Source: Pseudaestuariivita rosea (GTDB lineage Bacteria > Pseudomonadota > Alphaproteobacteria > Rhodobacterales > Rhodobacteraceae). From it: DNA of 34,595 nt. Positions 16,667 through 24,194 of the stretch are shown here, piece after piece. The notes under the pieces were generated by a model that saw only the letters and a program-made list of their open reading frames with translations, was not told the origin of the DNA and made no database searches. The number at the start of each line of letters is the position of its first letter. The first letter of the stretch is position 1. The DNA lies in the NCBI RefSeq assembly GCF_017592335.1, contig NZ_JACNMP010000031.1, positions 1-34,595 of the forward strand, read 5' to 3'. Made by a program: the position numbers and the translations under genes.

Positions 16667-18046
16667 TTACTCCGCGGCGACGATGGCTTCGCCAGATGGG
16701 GGCACGCGCGGGCGAATGGGTTCGCCCTTGGTGGCCTTGCGCGCCAGATAAAAGAGAACACCGATATAGGCCGTCAGCAGCAGGGCATAGACCACCAGAT
16801 AGGCAATCAGGGTCGAGGCAACCATGGGGGCCGGCACATCGGCTACGGCCTGTTCGGTGGTCATGACGCCCTGCACCAGCCAGGGTTGGCGGCCGATTTC
16901 GGTGGTGTACCAGCCCGCCAGTGTCGCGACCCAACCAGAAAATGCCATGGGTACCAGCCCCCACAGCAGCGGTTTGGGCAGGCCGTCGACGCCGCGGCGT
17001 TTGTATATCATCAGCCCGACCGCGGCCCAACTGAGCAGCAGCATCGCCATGCCGGTTCCAACCATGATGCGGAAGCTATAGAAAACCGGCGCAACAGGGG
17101 GGTGCAGGGCCGTGCCGTCTTCGGCCACGAAATCGTTCAGGCCGGGCACAACGCCATCGGGATCATGGGTCAGGATCAGCGAGGCACCGTTGGGGATCGC
17201 GACCTCAAACCGGTTTGCGCGCGCCTCCTCATCGGGGATGGCGAAAAGCAGCAGCGGCACATTGGGGCCGGTTTCCCAGTTGCCCTCCATCGCGGCGACC
17301 TTCTGGGGCTGGTATTCCAGCGTATTCAAACCGTGCAGGTCGCCCATGAAAATCTGAACCGGGATCAGCATCGCGCCCAGCGTCAACCCCGTGCGCAGCG
17401 TCGTCCGAACGCCCGCGCTGCGGTCGCCGATCAGCCAGCGGAAGGCCGACAGACCCGCGATCAGGAAGGCCACCGTCAGGCCCGAGGCCAGCAACATATG
17501 CGCCAGTCGGTAGGGCATCGACGGGTTGAAGATGATCGCAAACCAGTCGGTCGCATGGGCCACGCCGTCGCGCATTTCAAACCCTGCGGGCGTGTGCATC
17601 CAGCTGTTCAGGACCAAAATCCAGAAGGCCGACATGGTTGTGCCAAAGGCTACGAGGAAAGTCGCAAGTGTGTGCAACCACCCCGGCACGCGGGAAAAAC
17701 CGAACAGCATAATGCCAAGGAAGACAGCTTCCAGGAAAAAGGCCGTCAGGACCTCATAGGCCAGCAGCGGCCCGGCGATGTTGCCGACAGTTTCCATGAA
17801 GCCCGGCCAATTGGTGCCGAACTGGAATGACATGGTGATGCCCGACACGACGCCCATGGCGAAGGACAGGGCAAAGACTTTGACCCAGAACCGATAGGCC
17901 TCCATCCACTTCATGTCGTTTGAAAAATTAAAGCGGAGCTTGAAATACAAAAGCACCCAGCCCAAGGCGATCGTGATCGTTGGGAACAGGATATGAAACG
18001 AGATATTTGCGCCAAACTGGATGCGTGACAGCAGAAGGGTGTCCAT
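16667..18046 (-). CDS. cydA: Cytochrome bd ubiquinol oxidase subunit I, cyanide-insensitive (CioA) type
   Basis: This subunit binds hemes b558, b595 and d in the cytoplasmic membrane and oxidises quinol. The 459-residue protein has the axial-ligand helix FGANISFHILFP (His18), RLAHMLLAS (second heme His), the conserved GFSRVPGWLHTLATF, and GRQPW followed by LVQGVMTTEQA. At 459 residues it is shorter than E. coli CydA (522), and the quinol-binding periplasmic loop before helix seven is short. That is the mark of the CIO subgroup, known to be cyanide-tolerant. It is the first gene of cydA-cydB. No FNR box (TTGAT-N4-ATCAA) is seen in the upstream gap. Confidence 0.95.
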   Translation of the reverse strand: MDTLLLSRIQFGANISFHILFPTITIALGWVLLYFKLRFNFSNDMKWMEAYRFWVKVFALSFAMGVVSGITMSFQFGTNWPGFMETVGNIAGPLLAYEVLTAFFLEAVFLGIMLFGFSRVPGWLHTLATFLVAFGTTMSAFWILVLNSWMHTPAGFEMRDGVAHATDWFAIIFNPSMPYRLAHMLLASGLTVAFLIAGLSAFRWLIGDRSAGVRTTLRTGLTLGAMLIPVQIFMGDLHGLNTLEYQPQKVAAMEGNWETGPNVPLLLFAIPDEEARANRFEVAIPNGASLILTHDPDGVVPGLNDFVAEDGTALHPPVAPVFYSFRIMVGTGMAMLLLSWAAVGLMIYKRRGVDGLPKPLLWGLVPMAFSGWVATLAGWYTTEIGRQPWLVQGVMTTEQAVADVPAPMVASTLIAYLVVYALLLTAYIGVLFYLARKATKGEPIRPRVPPSGEAIVAAE

Positions 18047-18156
18047 TCGTGACCTCTTGTTTTTCTCACGCTATAGATAGTGCAAGGGGCCTTTGGTGCA
18101 CCCCGGTGCGACGGCACACCGCGGGGCAGGGTGGCACATGACGTAGCGTTATTTTA

Positions 18157-18249
18157 GGGGGCTCTGCCCCCTCGCGCATTCTGCGCTCACCCCCGGAGTA
18201 TTTGACCCAAGAAGAAGGTCCTTTTCGTTTTGCCTCTTCTTCTTGGTCA
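18157..18249 (+). repeat. Composite hairpin repeat, copy 3 (upstream of cydA)
   Basis: The palindrome GGGGGCTCTGCCCCC at 18157-18171 is followed by a TTC-loop hairpin, CCCCCGGAGTATTT, and then a long inverted repeat with arms at 18203-18218 and 18233-18249 (AAGAAGAAG / CTTCTTCTT). The first 48 or so bases differ from the minus strand of the 8193-8287 element at only four places, but the distal arm sequences differ. It occupies most of the otherwise gene-free stretch 18047-18354, between the cydA start and the enoyl-CoA hydratase stop. Confidence 0.75.
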
Positions 18250-18354
18250 GGGCTTCGCCCGTTCGAGCCTGAAACCGTCCCCCAGACGGTTTCTGTTTCG
18301 GCTCTCACACTCCCGCCGGAGGCAGCATTGCGTCAGCAATGCAAGAATATGTTT

Positions 18355-19131
18355 TCAGCGGCCCTCATAGCTGGGTGGGCGCTTTTCGACGAAGGCCAGC
18401 ACGCCCTCTTTGAAATCGCGGGTCTTGCCGCATTTGCCTTGCAGATGCGCTTCGGTCAGCAGTTGTTCTTCCAGTGTCTGATCAAACGTGCCGCGCAGGG
18501 CCTTTTTGATTTGGCGATAGGCGACGGTGGGGCCGTTGGCCAGATGTTCGACCCGCGCGCGCCAGCGTTGGTCAAAGTCGGGGTCGGGCACTGCCTCCCA
18601 GATCATACCCCAGTCACTGGCCTGTTGCGCGCTGATCTTTTCGCCGAAAAGCGCGGCTCCCATCGCCTTTGCAAAGCCCATCTGACGCGGCAGCCAGTAG
18701 GTGCCGCCTGCGTCCGGCATCAGCCCGATCCGGGTGAAGGCCTGCATGAAATAGGCGCTTTCCGTTGCGATCACGACGTCGGCGGCCAGTGCCAGATTGG
18801 CACCCGCACCCGCCGCCGGACCATTGACCGCCGCGATTGTCGGAATGCGGCAATTAAAGATCGCGTGCAGCATCGGCACATATTCATCGCGCAACGTGCG
18901 TTCCAGATCCAGATCCGCCGCGCTGCCTTCGCCGCCCAGATCCTGACCCGAACAGAATGCACGCCCCGCACCAGTGATCACCAAAGCGCGCGATGTTCCC
19001 TGGGCCGCGCCGACCGCATGGGTGATCTCGGCCCGCATCTGCGCATTCAGTGCATTCATTACATCGGGGCGGTTCAGGGTCAGAACCGAATAATTCTGCA
19101 CCTGTTGTAGTGTAAGTGTCTGATAGTCCAT
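18355..19131 (-). CDS. Enoyl-CoA hydratase/isomerase family protein (PaaG-like)
   Basis: The 258-residue crotonase-fold protein acts on acyl-CoA thioesters. Visible motifs are VLTLNRPDVMNALNAQM, the oxyanion-hole segments GAGRAFCSGQDLG and AAVNGPAAGAGANLALAAD, and GLMPDAGGTYWLPRQMG. Asp in PDAGGT in place of the usual Glu-containing hydratase pattern, together with overall length, matches PaaG-type 1,2-epoxyphenylacetyl-CoA isomerases. That substrate is not proven, because no other phenylacetate gene is nearby. The start at 19131 has AGGA upstream. In Rhodobacterales an enoyl-CoA hydratase of this sort often sits beside the ccm genes, as it nearly does here. Confidence 0.9.
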   Translation of the reverse strand: MDYQTLTLQQVQNYSVLTLNRPDVMNALNAQMRAEITHAVGAAQGTSRALVITGAGRAFCSGQDLGGEGSAADLDLERTLRDEYVPMLHAIFNCRIPTIAAVNGPAAGAGANLALAADVVIATESAYFMQAFTRIGLMPDAGGTYWLPRQMGFAKAMGAALFGEKISAQQASDWGMIWEAVPDPDFDQRWRARVEHLANGPTVAYRQIKKALRGTFDQTLEEQLLTEAHLQGKCGKTRDFKEGVLAFVEKRPPSYEGR

Positions 19132-19254
19132 GGGTCCTGCGATCCGTTCTGCTTCACGACACCCTATCGCGAATATGGCGTGTTTCAATCTGCATCTTAA
19201 ACAAAGCGCGGGGCTGTGCCGAAAAGGCATAATGCAGATTTGGTGACGAGGCGC

Positions 19255-20166
19255 ATGACATCCTTACACAGCTATTCGATGGGCGACTGGCCATCACTTG
19301 CGCCGCATCGCGCGGTGCAGAGGCAGTTATTCGGCGACAAAGCATCTTTGTTGGATGACTGGTATGCTGAACAAGTCAGCCGTGTCGACGATCCGGGGTT
19401 TGCGCGACTTTTTTCGGATCATATCGACCTGGAGGGCGTCGTCTCCGCCGACTACAATCACCGCTTTGTCAAGACCGCGCACGGGGCCATGTTGGGTGGC
19501 ATACGGTTCTATGGGCAGGATATTTCGCGCCCCTTCGTGCGTGTCATTGCGCATTCTTTCGATGATCTGGCGGCCTTGGCGCGCGTTGTTGCGGCAGAAT
19601 GGTCGATGTTTCGTCCTGACCTGATGGCACTTGTTGTGGGGCCAGGCGAGATGCCGCATAAGCGGGCGTTGGTCGATGTGACGGTGCATGCGGCCCGCTA
19701 TGGGGCGATGCAGCCAGCCGATGGTCGGGTGCAGTTAAAGCCGTTTGAAGCTGCAGAAGATGCGATTGATATGATCGCGGCGCGGTATCGGTATTTGGCG
19801 CAGAGCAATCCTGCGTTGGCGCGCAACGTCGAACCTGCGGATGAGGAAGATGTGCGGGATTGGTTCAACGACGGCACGCTTTATGCCGTTCACGCGGCGG
19901 ATCTTGCTGACAAACCGATTGGGCTGATCGCCGTGCAGGATGGGGCGATTGACTGGATTGTGGGCGACGAGGTGGGGGAAGAGGTCGTGATGCCCGAACA
20001 CGCTGGCCGTGGGTTTGCGGCATCTGCGCAGCGGGCTTTGGCGGCGATGCAGCCCAAAGATCGGCTGATGATCGGCACGATTGATGGTCTGAACCATGCC
20101 TCGCGTATCAGTGCCGAACGCGCGGGACGGCCTGAGGTGCTACGGCATATCTTTGTGCCGCTTTAG
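19255..20166 (+). CDS. GNAT-like acetyltransferase-fold protein of unknown function
   Basis: I do not recognise a named family. The 303-residue protein has no signal or membrane segment. The C-terminal third looks like a GNAT domain: an acetyl-CoA-loop-like stretch EHAGRGFAASAQRALAAM, followed by GTIDGLNHASRISAERAGRPEV, where an Asn-Ala-Ser and a following helix are typical of acetyltransferases. The N-terminal two thirds are alpha/beta with no identifiable motif. The start at 19255 is chosen because GACGAGG precedes it and the longer start lacks a binding site. It diverges from the enoyl-CoA hydratase gene and runs toward ccmH, with a palindromic repeat in between. Confidence 0.65.
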   Translation: MTSLHSYSMGDWPSLAPHRAVQRQLFGDKASLLDDWYAEQVSRVDDPGFARLFSDHIDLEGVVSADYNHRFVKTAHGAMLGGIRFYGQDISRPFVRVIAHSFDDLAALARVVAAEWSMFRPDLMALVVGPGEMPHKRALVDVTVHAARYGAMQPADGRVQLKPFEAAEDAIDMIAARYRYLAQSNPALARNVEPADEEDVRDWFNDGTLYAVHAADLADKPIGLIAVQDGAIDWIVGDEVGEEVVMPEHAGRGFAASAQRALAAMQPKDRLMIGTIDGLNHASRISAERAGRPEVLRHIFVPL

Positions 20167-20231
20167 CCCGTAGATCAGAAACCTTGGGCATCGGCCAGAA
20201 AATCTAAAGCATAGACGCTACGATCCATAGG

Positions 20232-20325
20232 GCGGCGACCGACCTCGGGTGGGCGAGAAGCGCCCTCCCGTGGGGGAGGTCGGGCGCTGCCCGGTGGTTC
20301 CCACCGGACGGGAGTGGTTGAGCCA
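20232..20325. repeat. Structured intergenic repeat family B, copy 1
   Basis: The conserved ends read CGGGTGGGCGAGAAGCGCCC and GGGCGCTGCCCGGTGG. Nested hairpins are formed by AGCGCCC (20259-20265) with GGGCGCT (20282-20288), and by CCGGTGG (20291-20297) with CCACCGG (20301-20307) around loop TTC. The element sits between convergent genes (end 20166 plus, end 20353 minus). A second copy with a different apical part is at 28709-28831. Confidence 0.75.
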
Positions 20326-20352
20326 AGTGGTTCTGATTTTCTTGACGAAGCT

Positions 20353-20802
20353 CTAGTCTTTCAGCAGTTCGTCCAGGCGGCGTTTTTCGTCTTCTGACAG
20401 GGCATCGGTTTCAGGGGCCGTAGCGCGGCTGCGGGTGTAGAAGATAGCTGTGGCGATGGCCATCAGCAGCATCAGTGGCCCTGCGATCCACAGCAGCAGG
20501 TTTGAGCCGGTCAGCGTCGGGCGCAGCAGGACATATTCGCCGTAGCGGTCGACCACGAAATCCAGCACCTGTTCGTTTGTGTCGCCCTCAACCAGCCGTT
20601 CGCGCACCAGAATGCGCAGGTCGCGGGCCAGATCAGCGTTGGATTCGTCGATGTTTTCGTTGCGGCAAACCAGGCAGCGCAGCTCTTCGGATATCACGCG
20701 GGCGCGTTCCTCTAGCTGGGGGTCGTCCAGAATTTCATCCGGTTGAACCGCCACAGCAGGCGTGGCGATCAGGCACAGACAGATCAGAAGGCGCGCGATC
20801 AT
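20353..20802 (-). CDS. ccmH: Cytochrome c-type biogenesis protein CcmH
   Basis: CcmH is a membrane-anchored, periplasm-facing thiol oxidoreductase that keeps apocytochrome c cysteines reduced for heme ligation. The 149-residue protein has a signal sequence (MIARLLICLCLIATPAVA), the signature LRCLVCRNENIDESNA with the redox pair Cys43/Cys46, and one transmembrane helix near residues 103-124 (LLLWIAGPLMLLMAIATAIFY). This is the short CcmH/CcmL form without a CcmI-like TPR domain. Its start overlaps the ccmF stop by four bases (ATGA). Confidence 0.96.
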   Translation of the reverse strand: MIARLLICLCLIATPAVAVQPDEILDDPQLEERARVISEELRCLVCRNENIDESNADLARDLRILVRERLVEGDTNEQVLDFVVDRYGEYVLLRPTLTGSNLLLWIAGPLMLLMAIATAIFYTRSRATAPETDALSEDEKRRLDELLKD

Positions 20803-22772
20803 TCCGCAGGCACCGCGTTGTCAGGGGCGGCAATCCTGCGTGCACCTGCGGCGACACGGTGGCGGCGGTCGCTAAGCGACAGTGCCCCGCCCAGGGCCAT
20901 GATGATCGATCCGGCCCAAATCCAGTTTGCAAAGGGCTTGATATAGGTGCGCACAGCCCAGCCACCGTTTTGCTGCGGGTCGCCGATCACCAGATAAACG
21001 TCACGCAGGATGCCGTTTTTGATCGCGGCCTCGGTCGTGGGCATGTTCGCGACGGGATAGAACCGTTTTTCGGGGTAAAGCACCGCGACCTCTCGGCCGT
21101 TCCGGAAAACGCCCATTTCGGCCTTGGTTGTTACATAATTGGGGCCGCGTTCGCGGCGCACATCGCGCAGCTCGATATCATGAATGCCGACCGAGAAACG
21201 ATCCCCGATCTGGGCGATGCGGATGTCCTCAAGTTCCCAAGCCATCAGGGCCGCGACACCGAACATCGTGATGCCAAGGCCCGAATGCGCGACGGCTTTG
21301 CCCCAATCTGCCCGCGGCAATCCGCGCAGGCGCTGCAACCGCACGCCACCTTTGCCAGCGCGCTGCCACAGCTCGGTCACTGTGCCTGCAATCAGCCAAA
21401 TGCCCAGGGCCACGCCGATGGGGCCAAGGGCTGACCGTCCGGTCTGGATCGCAAAAGCCAGCGCTGCCAGCGCGATACTAAGGATCAGGGCCGGGACCAA
21501 CAGCGGGATGACCCGCTCCAGCCGCCCGCGTTTCCATGGCAGCAGGGACCCAATGGGCAAGGCCAGGGCCAGCAGCACCATGAAGGGGGTGAAGGCCTGG
21601 TTGAAGAAGGGGGGGCCGACGCTCAGTTTGCGTTCCCACAGGATATCGGCCAACAGCGGCCACATCGTACCCACGAAGACCACAAAACAGCTGACCGCCA
21701 GCAGGATATTGTTCACGATCAGCCCGGTTTCCCGGCTGACCGATCCGAAAACGCCCTTGGCTTCCATGGCCGAGGCGCGAATGGCAAACAGCACCAGCGC
21801 GCCGCCTGTGAAAACGCCTGTGATGATCAGCAGATATACCCCGCGTTCGGGATCATTAGCAAAGGCATGTACCGATGTCAGAACCCCAGATCGCACGATA
21901 AACGCACCGATCAGCGAAAAACCAAAGGCCAGGATTGCCAAAAGGATCGTCCAGCTTTTCAGCGCCTCGCGCTTTTCGACGACAATTGCGGAATGCAACA
22001 GGGCGGCTGCGATCAGCCAGGGCATGAAGCTGGCGTTTTCGACCGGATCCCAGAACCAAAAACCACCCCAGCCCAGTTCATAATAAGCCCACCAGGACCC
22101 AAGTGCGATACCGATGGTCAGGAAAAGCCACGCGGTCAGCGTCCAGGGGCGCACCCACCGGCCCCAAGCGGCGTCAACGCGCCCCTCCATCAGGGCGGCA
22201 ACGGCGAAAGAAAAGCTCATCGAAAGGCCGACGTAGCCCAGGTACAGAAAGGGCGGATGGAAGGCCAGGCCAGGGTCTTGCAACAGCGGATTCAGATCCT
22301 GCCCGTTAAAGGGAGGAATCGCCAGCCGCCAGAACGGGTTCGAGGTGAAGATGATAAAGGCAAAAAACGCAACTGCGATTGAGCTTTGCACCGCCAGAAC
22401 ACGCGCCCGCAGGGTAGGCGGCAGATTACCGCCAAACCAGGCCGCCATTGCGCCGAACAGCGTCAGGATCAGCACCCATAGCAGCATCGACCCTTCATGA
22501 TTGCCCCAGACACCGGTAATCTTATAGATCATCGGCTTGTCGGTGTGCGAATTCAGCGTGACAAGTTGCAGCGAAAAGTCCGAGACCACAAAGGCGTAAG
22601 TCAGCGCGGCAAAGGAAAACGCTGTCAACAAAAACTGAGCCGTCGCTGCGGGTTCGGCCACCGCCATCCAGTCGGCCCGCTTGGTCATCGCACCGGCCAG
22701 CGGCACCACCATCTGCACGACCGCCACCGCAAACGCCAGGATCAGCGCGAAATGTCCAAGTTCTGTGATCAT
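20799..22772 (-). CDS. ccmF: Heme lyase subunit CcmF
   Basis: CcmF is the large membrane subunit that attaches heme to apocytochrome c in System I maturation. The 657-residue protein has many transmembrane helices and the tryptophan-rich WWD signature ELGWGGFWFWDPVENASFMPW. Other family segments are LWVLILTLFGAMAAW and GVLTSVHAFANDPERG, with conserved histidines. It overlaps ccmH by four bases. Normally ccmE lies just upstream; here the upstream side is an AT-rich Fic/antitoxin module on the same strand, so the usual ccmE-ccmF link is broken at this place and ccmF must use a promoter in that region or read-through. Confidence 0.97.
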   Translation of the reverse strand: MITELGHFALILAFAVAVVQMVVPLAGAMTKRADWMAVAEPAATAQFLLTAFSFAALTYAFVVSDFSLQLVTLNSHTDKPMIYKITGVWGNHEGSMLLWVLILTLFGAMAAWFGGNLPPTLRARVLAVQSSIAVAFFAFIIFTSNPFWRLAIPPFNGQDLNPLLQDPGLAFHPPFLYLGYVGLSMSFSFAVAALMEGRVDAAWGRWVRPWTLTAWLFLTIGIALGSWWAYYELGWGGFWFWDPVENASFMPWLIAAALLHSAIVVEKREALKSWTILLAILAFGFSLIGAFIVRSGVLTSVHAFANDPERGVYLLIITGVFTGGALVLFAIRASAMEAKGVFGSVSRETGLIVNNILLAVSCFVVFVGTMWPLLADILWERKLSVGPPFFNQAFTPFMVLLALALPIGSLLPWKRGRLERVIPLLVPALILSIALAALAFAIQTGRSALGPIGVALGIWLIAGTVTELWQRAGKGGVRLQRLRGLPRADWGKAVAHSGLGITMFGVAALMAWELEDIRIAQIGDRFSVGIHDIELRDVRRERGPNYVTTKAEMGVFRNGREVAVLYPEKRFYPVANMPTTEAAIKNGILRDVYLVIGDPQQNGGWAVRTYIKPFANWIWAGSIIMALGGALSLSDRRHRVAAGARRIAAPDNAVPAE

Positions 22773-22926
22773 GATATGGTTATAGGATCAAACAGGGGCA
22801 GGGCCAATAGGGCTGCGGTAACTTGTCCATGTGTTTTGATTTATTATGTATCTTACCTGGCAAGTATCGATGATCAGGCTGATATTTTCATAAACGTTTC
22901 AATATCATTATAATTTAGTAGTTACA

Positions 22927-23595
22927 TCAGGAAGAAGTTGCATTTTCGAAAGCGCTCCGAAGCTGTTTTGCCAACATTGCTGAAATCAATTGTTCCATTT
23001 CTATAACAACATTATCTGTAAATTTTCCTTCATTTTCAAATGTAGCATCAGCCTTCTCCAAGGCCTCATAATAAGAGTTTCGCTTCTCTAATATTTGCTC
23101 AGGAATTGTATTGATGCCGCGAAATAGGGTTTTTTCTTTTGCACAAAGTACAAGATAGGAAGCCGCACGTGATGTCCTACCATTTCCGTCAGTGAAAGGG
23201 TGTATCCAATTTAGCCTCCACATCGTAATTGAGGCTAGGTGAACAGCACTTTTCTCTTCCCAGTTATCATTAACGTAATCGCATAATTCTTCTATTAACT
23301 CAGGTACAAGGTGACCATCAGGTGGAGTATGTTTGCTCTCTCCAATTGCAATGCCTGCAGGTCTCCATACACCAGCATAGGGGTCGAGTCCTTCAATCGC
23401 GCATCTATTTAAATCTAATAGTTTAGAAGGCCGCAATTTGAATTGGCGGCCATCTACAACTTCAAGTATGTACTGTCTAACCCTTTCAGCTTGTTTTATT
23501 GCATTTGATGCTTCACGCTGTGCACGTTCTAAACTATTTTGAATTAGTTTTGCATCTTCGGCTTGACTGTGCCTGATTTGAGGATCCTCAGCCAT
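22927..23595 (-). CDS. Fic-family AMP transferase (toxin of a Fic/VbhA-type module)
   Basis: Fic enzymes transfer AMP from ATP to target proteins. The 222-residue protein has the full active-site motif HPFTDGNGRTSR at residues 132-143 (catalytic His132, phosphate-binding GNGR), an upstream Fic-fold helix region, and the flap-like segment GIAIGESKHTPP around residue 81. It lacks its own inhibitory helix at the N-terminus; that helix appears to be in the small gene just upstream, giving a class I (VbhT/VbhA-like) arrangement. The gene is clearly AT-rich compared with its neighbours, which points to acquisition. The start lies two bases after the antitoxin stop. The target is unknown. Confidence 0.9.
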   Translation of the reverse strand: MAEDPQIRHSQAEDAKLIQNSLERAQREASNAIKQAERVRQYILEVVDGRQFKLRPSKLLDLNRCAIEGLDPYAGVWRPAGIAIGESKHTPPDGHLVPELIEELCDYVNDNWEEKSAVHLASITMWRLNWIHPFTDGNGRTSRAASYLVLCAKEKTLFRGINTIPEQILEKRNSYYEALEKADATFENEGKFTDNVVIEMEQLISAMLAKQLRSAFENATSS

Positions 23596-23597
23596 TA

Positions 23598-23801
23598 CTA
23601 CATGCCTAGTCTACATGCCTCTTCATCAACCATTTCTTTGGTGATTTTTGAGTTTTCAAAAACAGAGTTACCGTAAGCAAAACTGCGGCGTTGTTTGCTA
23701 ATCTCATCTTCGGTCATTTCTACTGTTTTGGATTGTTCAATAAGATATTGAAGATCTTCTAGTTGTTCTTGTGTCATATCGTTATCGTCCGCATTTTCCA
23801 C
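23598..23801 (-). CDS. VbhA-like Fic antitoxin
   Basis: This 67-residue acidic protein lies two bases upstream of the Fic gene on the same strand. The core SFAYGNSVFENSKITKEMVDE resembles the inhibitory helix of VbhA-family antitoxins, whose Glu blocks ATP binding in the Fic site; the canonical motif is (S/T)xxxE(G/N). Here Asn stands at the Ser/Thr position (NSVFEN), with the Glu and the following Asn kept. Context and the EN pair make the assignment likely. The gene is as AT-rich as the toxin, and the ATG is at 23801; a second in-frame ATG lies eight codons inside. Confidence 0.75.
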   Translation of the reverse strand: MENADDNDMTQEQLEDLQYLIEQSKTVEMTEDEISKQRRSFAYGNSVFENSKITKEMVDEEACRLGM

Positions 23802-24194
23802 TCTTTTGTCGCTTTATAGCTGTTTAAGATTGTGCGTCTACTACATAAGGGTATTAACAATACTTTTCTAATATATGTTGTATTTATTTGCCGCTTTTTG
23901 CTCACTAAGATAAGTCCAAATTAACAGTATATGGAAAATTTGTGGCCACACCCGATCCCGGTTGGGCTAGGGGTAAGTTGTTTTCAAGAAATGGAACAAC
24001 GCTTTCCACCCAGGCCGGTTGAGGTTTATCAAACATCGGTTAATCCGTCTGCTTCCAACAGCCATAAGAATTGCACAGTAAACGATGATAGAAAACCGCG
24101 CTGAGACACCGCAGGAAAGGGTTGGTCTTTTCATTACACGACTGGAATTGTAGAGACGAATTTGACCTCTCAAATATGTCTAAGGGATCATAAA
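23802..24194. other. Non-coding stretch upstream of the Fic module and GT25 gene
   Basis: About 390 bases with no gene I can support. The left half is AT-rich like the Fic module and would hold its promoter; the right half returns to average composition near 23940. Short open frames here (for example on the minus strand at 23967-24173) lack binding sites and recognisable domains. No tRNA, attachment site or transposase remnant is seen. Confidence 0.6.

Noticed and set aside
16595-17830. Long open frame on the plus strand opposite cydA and cydB
   Set aside because: It is antisense to two clearly coding genes, its product is full of Gln, His, Arg and Gly, and no domain is recognisable. It is a by-product of GC-rich codon use.
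18047-18156. FNR box upstream of cydA
   Set aside because: No TTGAT-N4-ATCAA pattern is present; only an AT-richer segment near 18065-18080 was seen.
23967-24173. Possible small protein on the minus strand upstream of the glycosyltransferase gene
   Set aside because: No binding site, no homology I can name, and it overlaps the likely promoter region of the glycosyltransferase gene.
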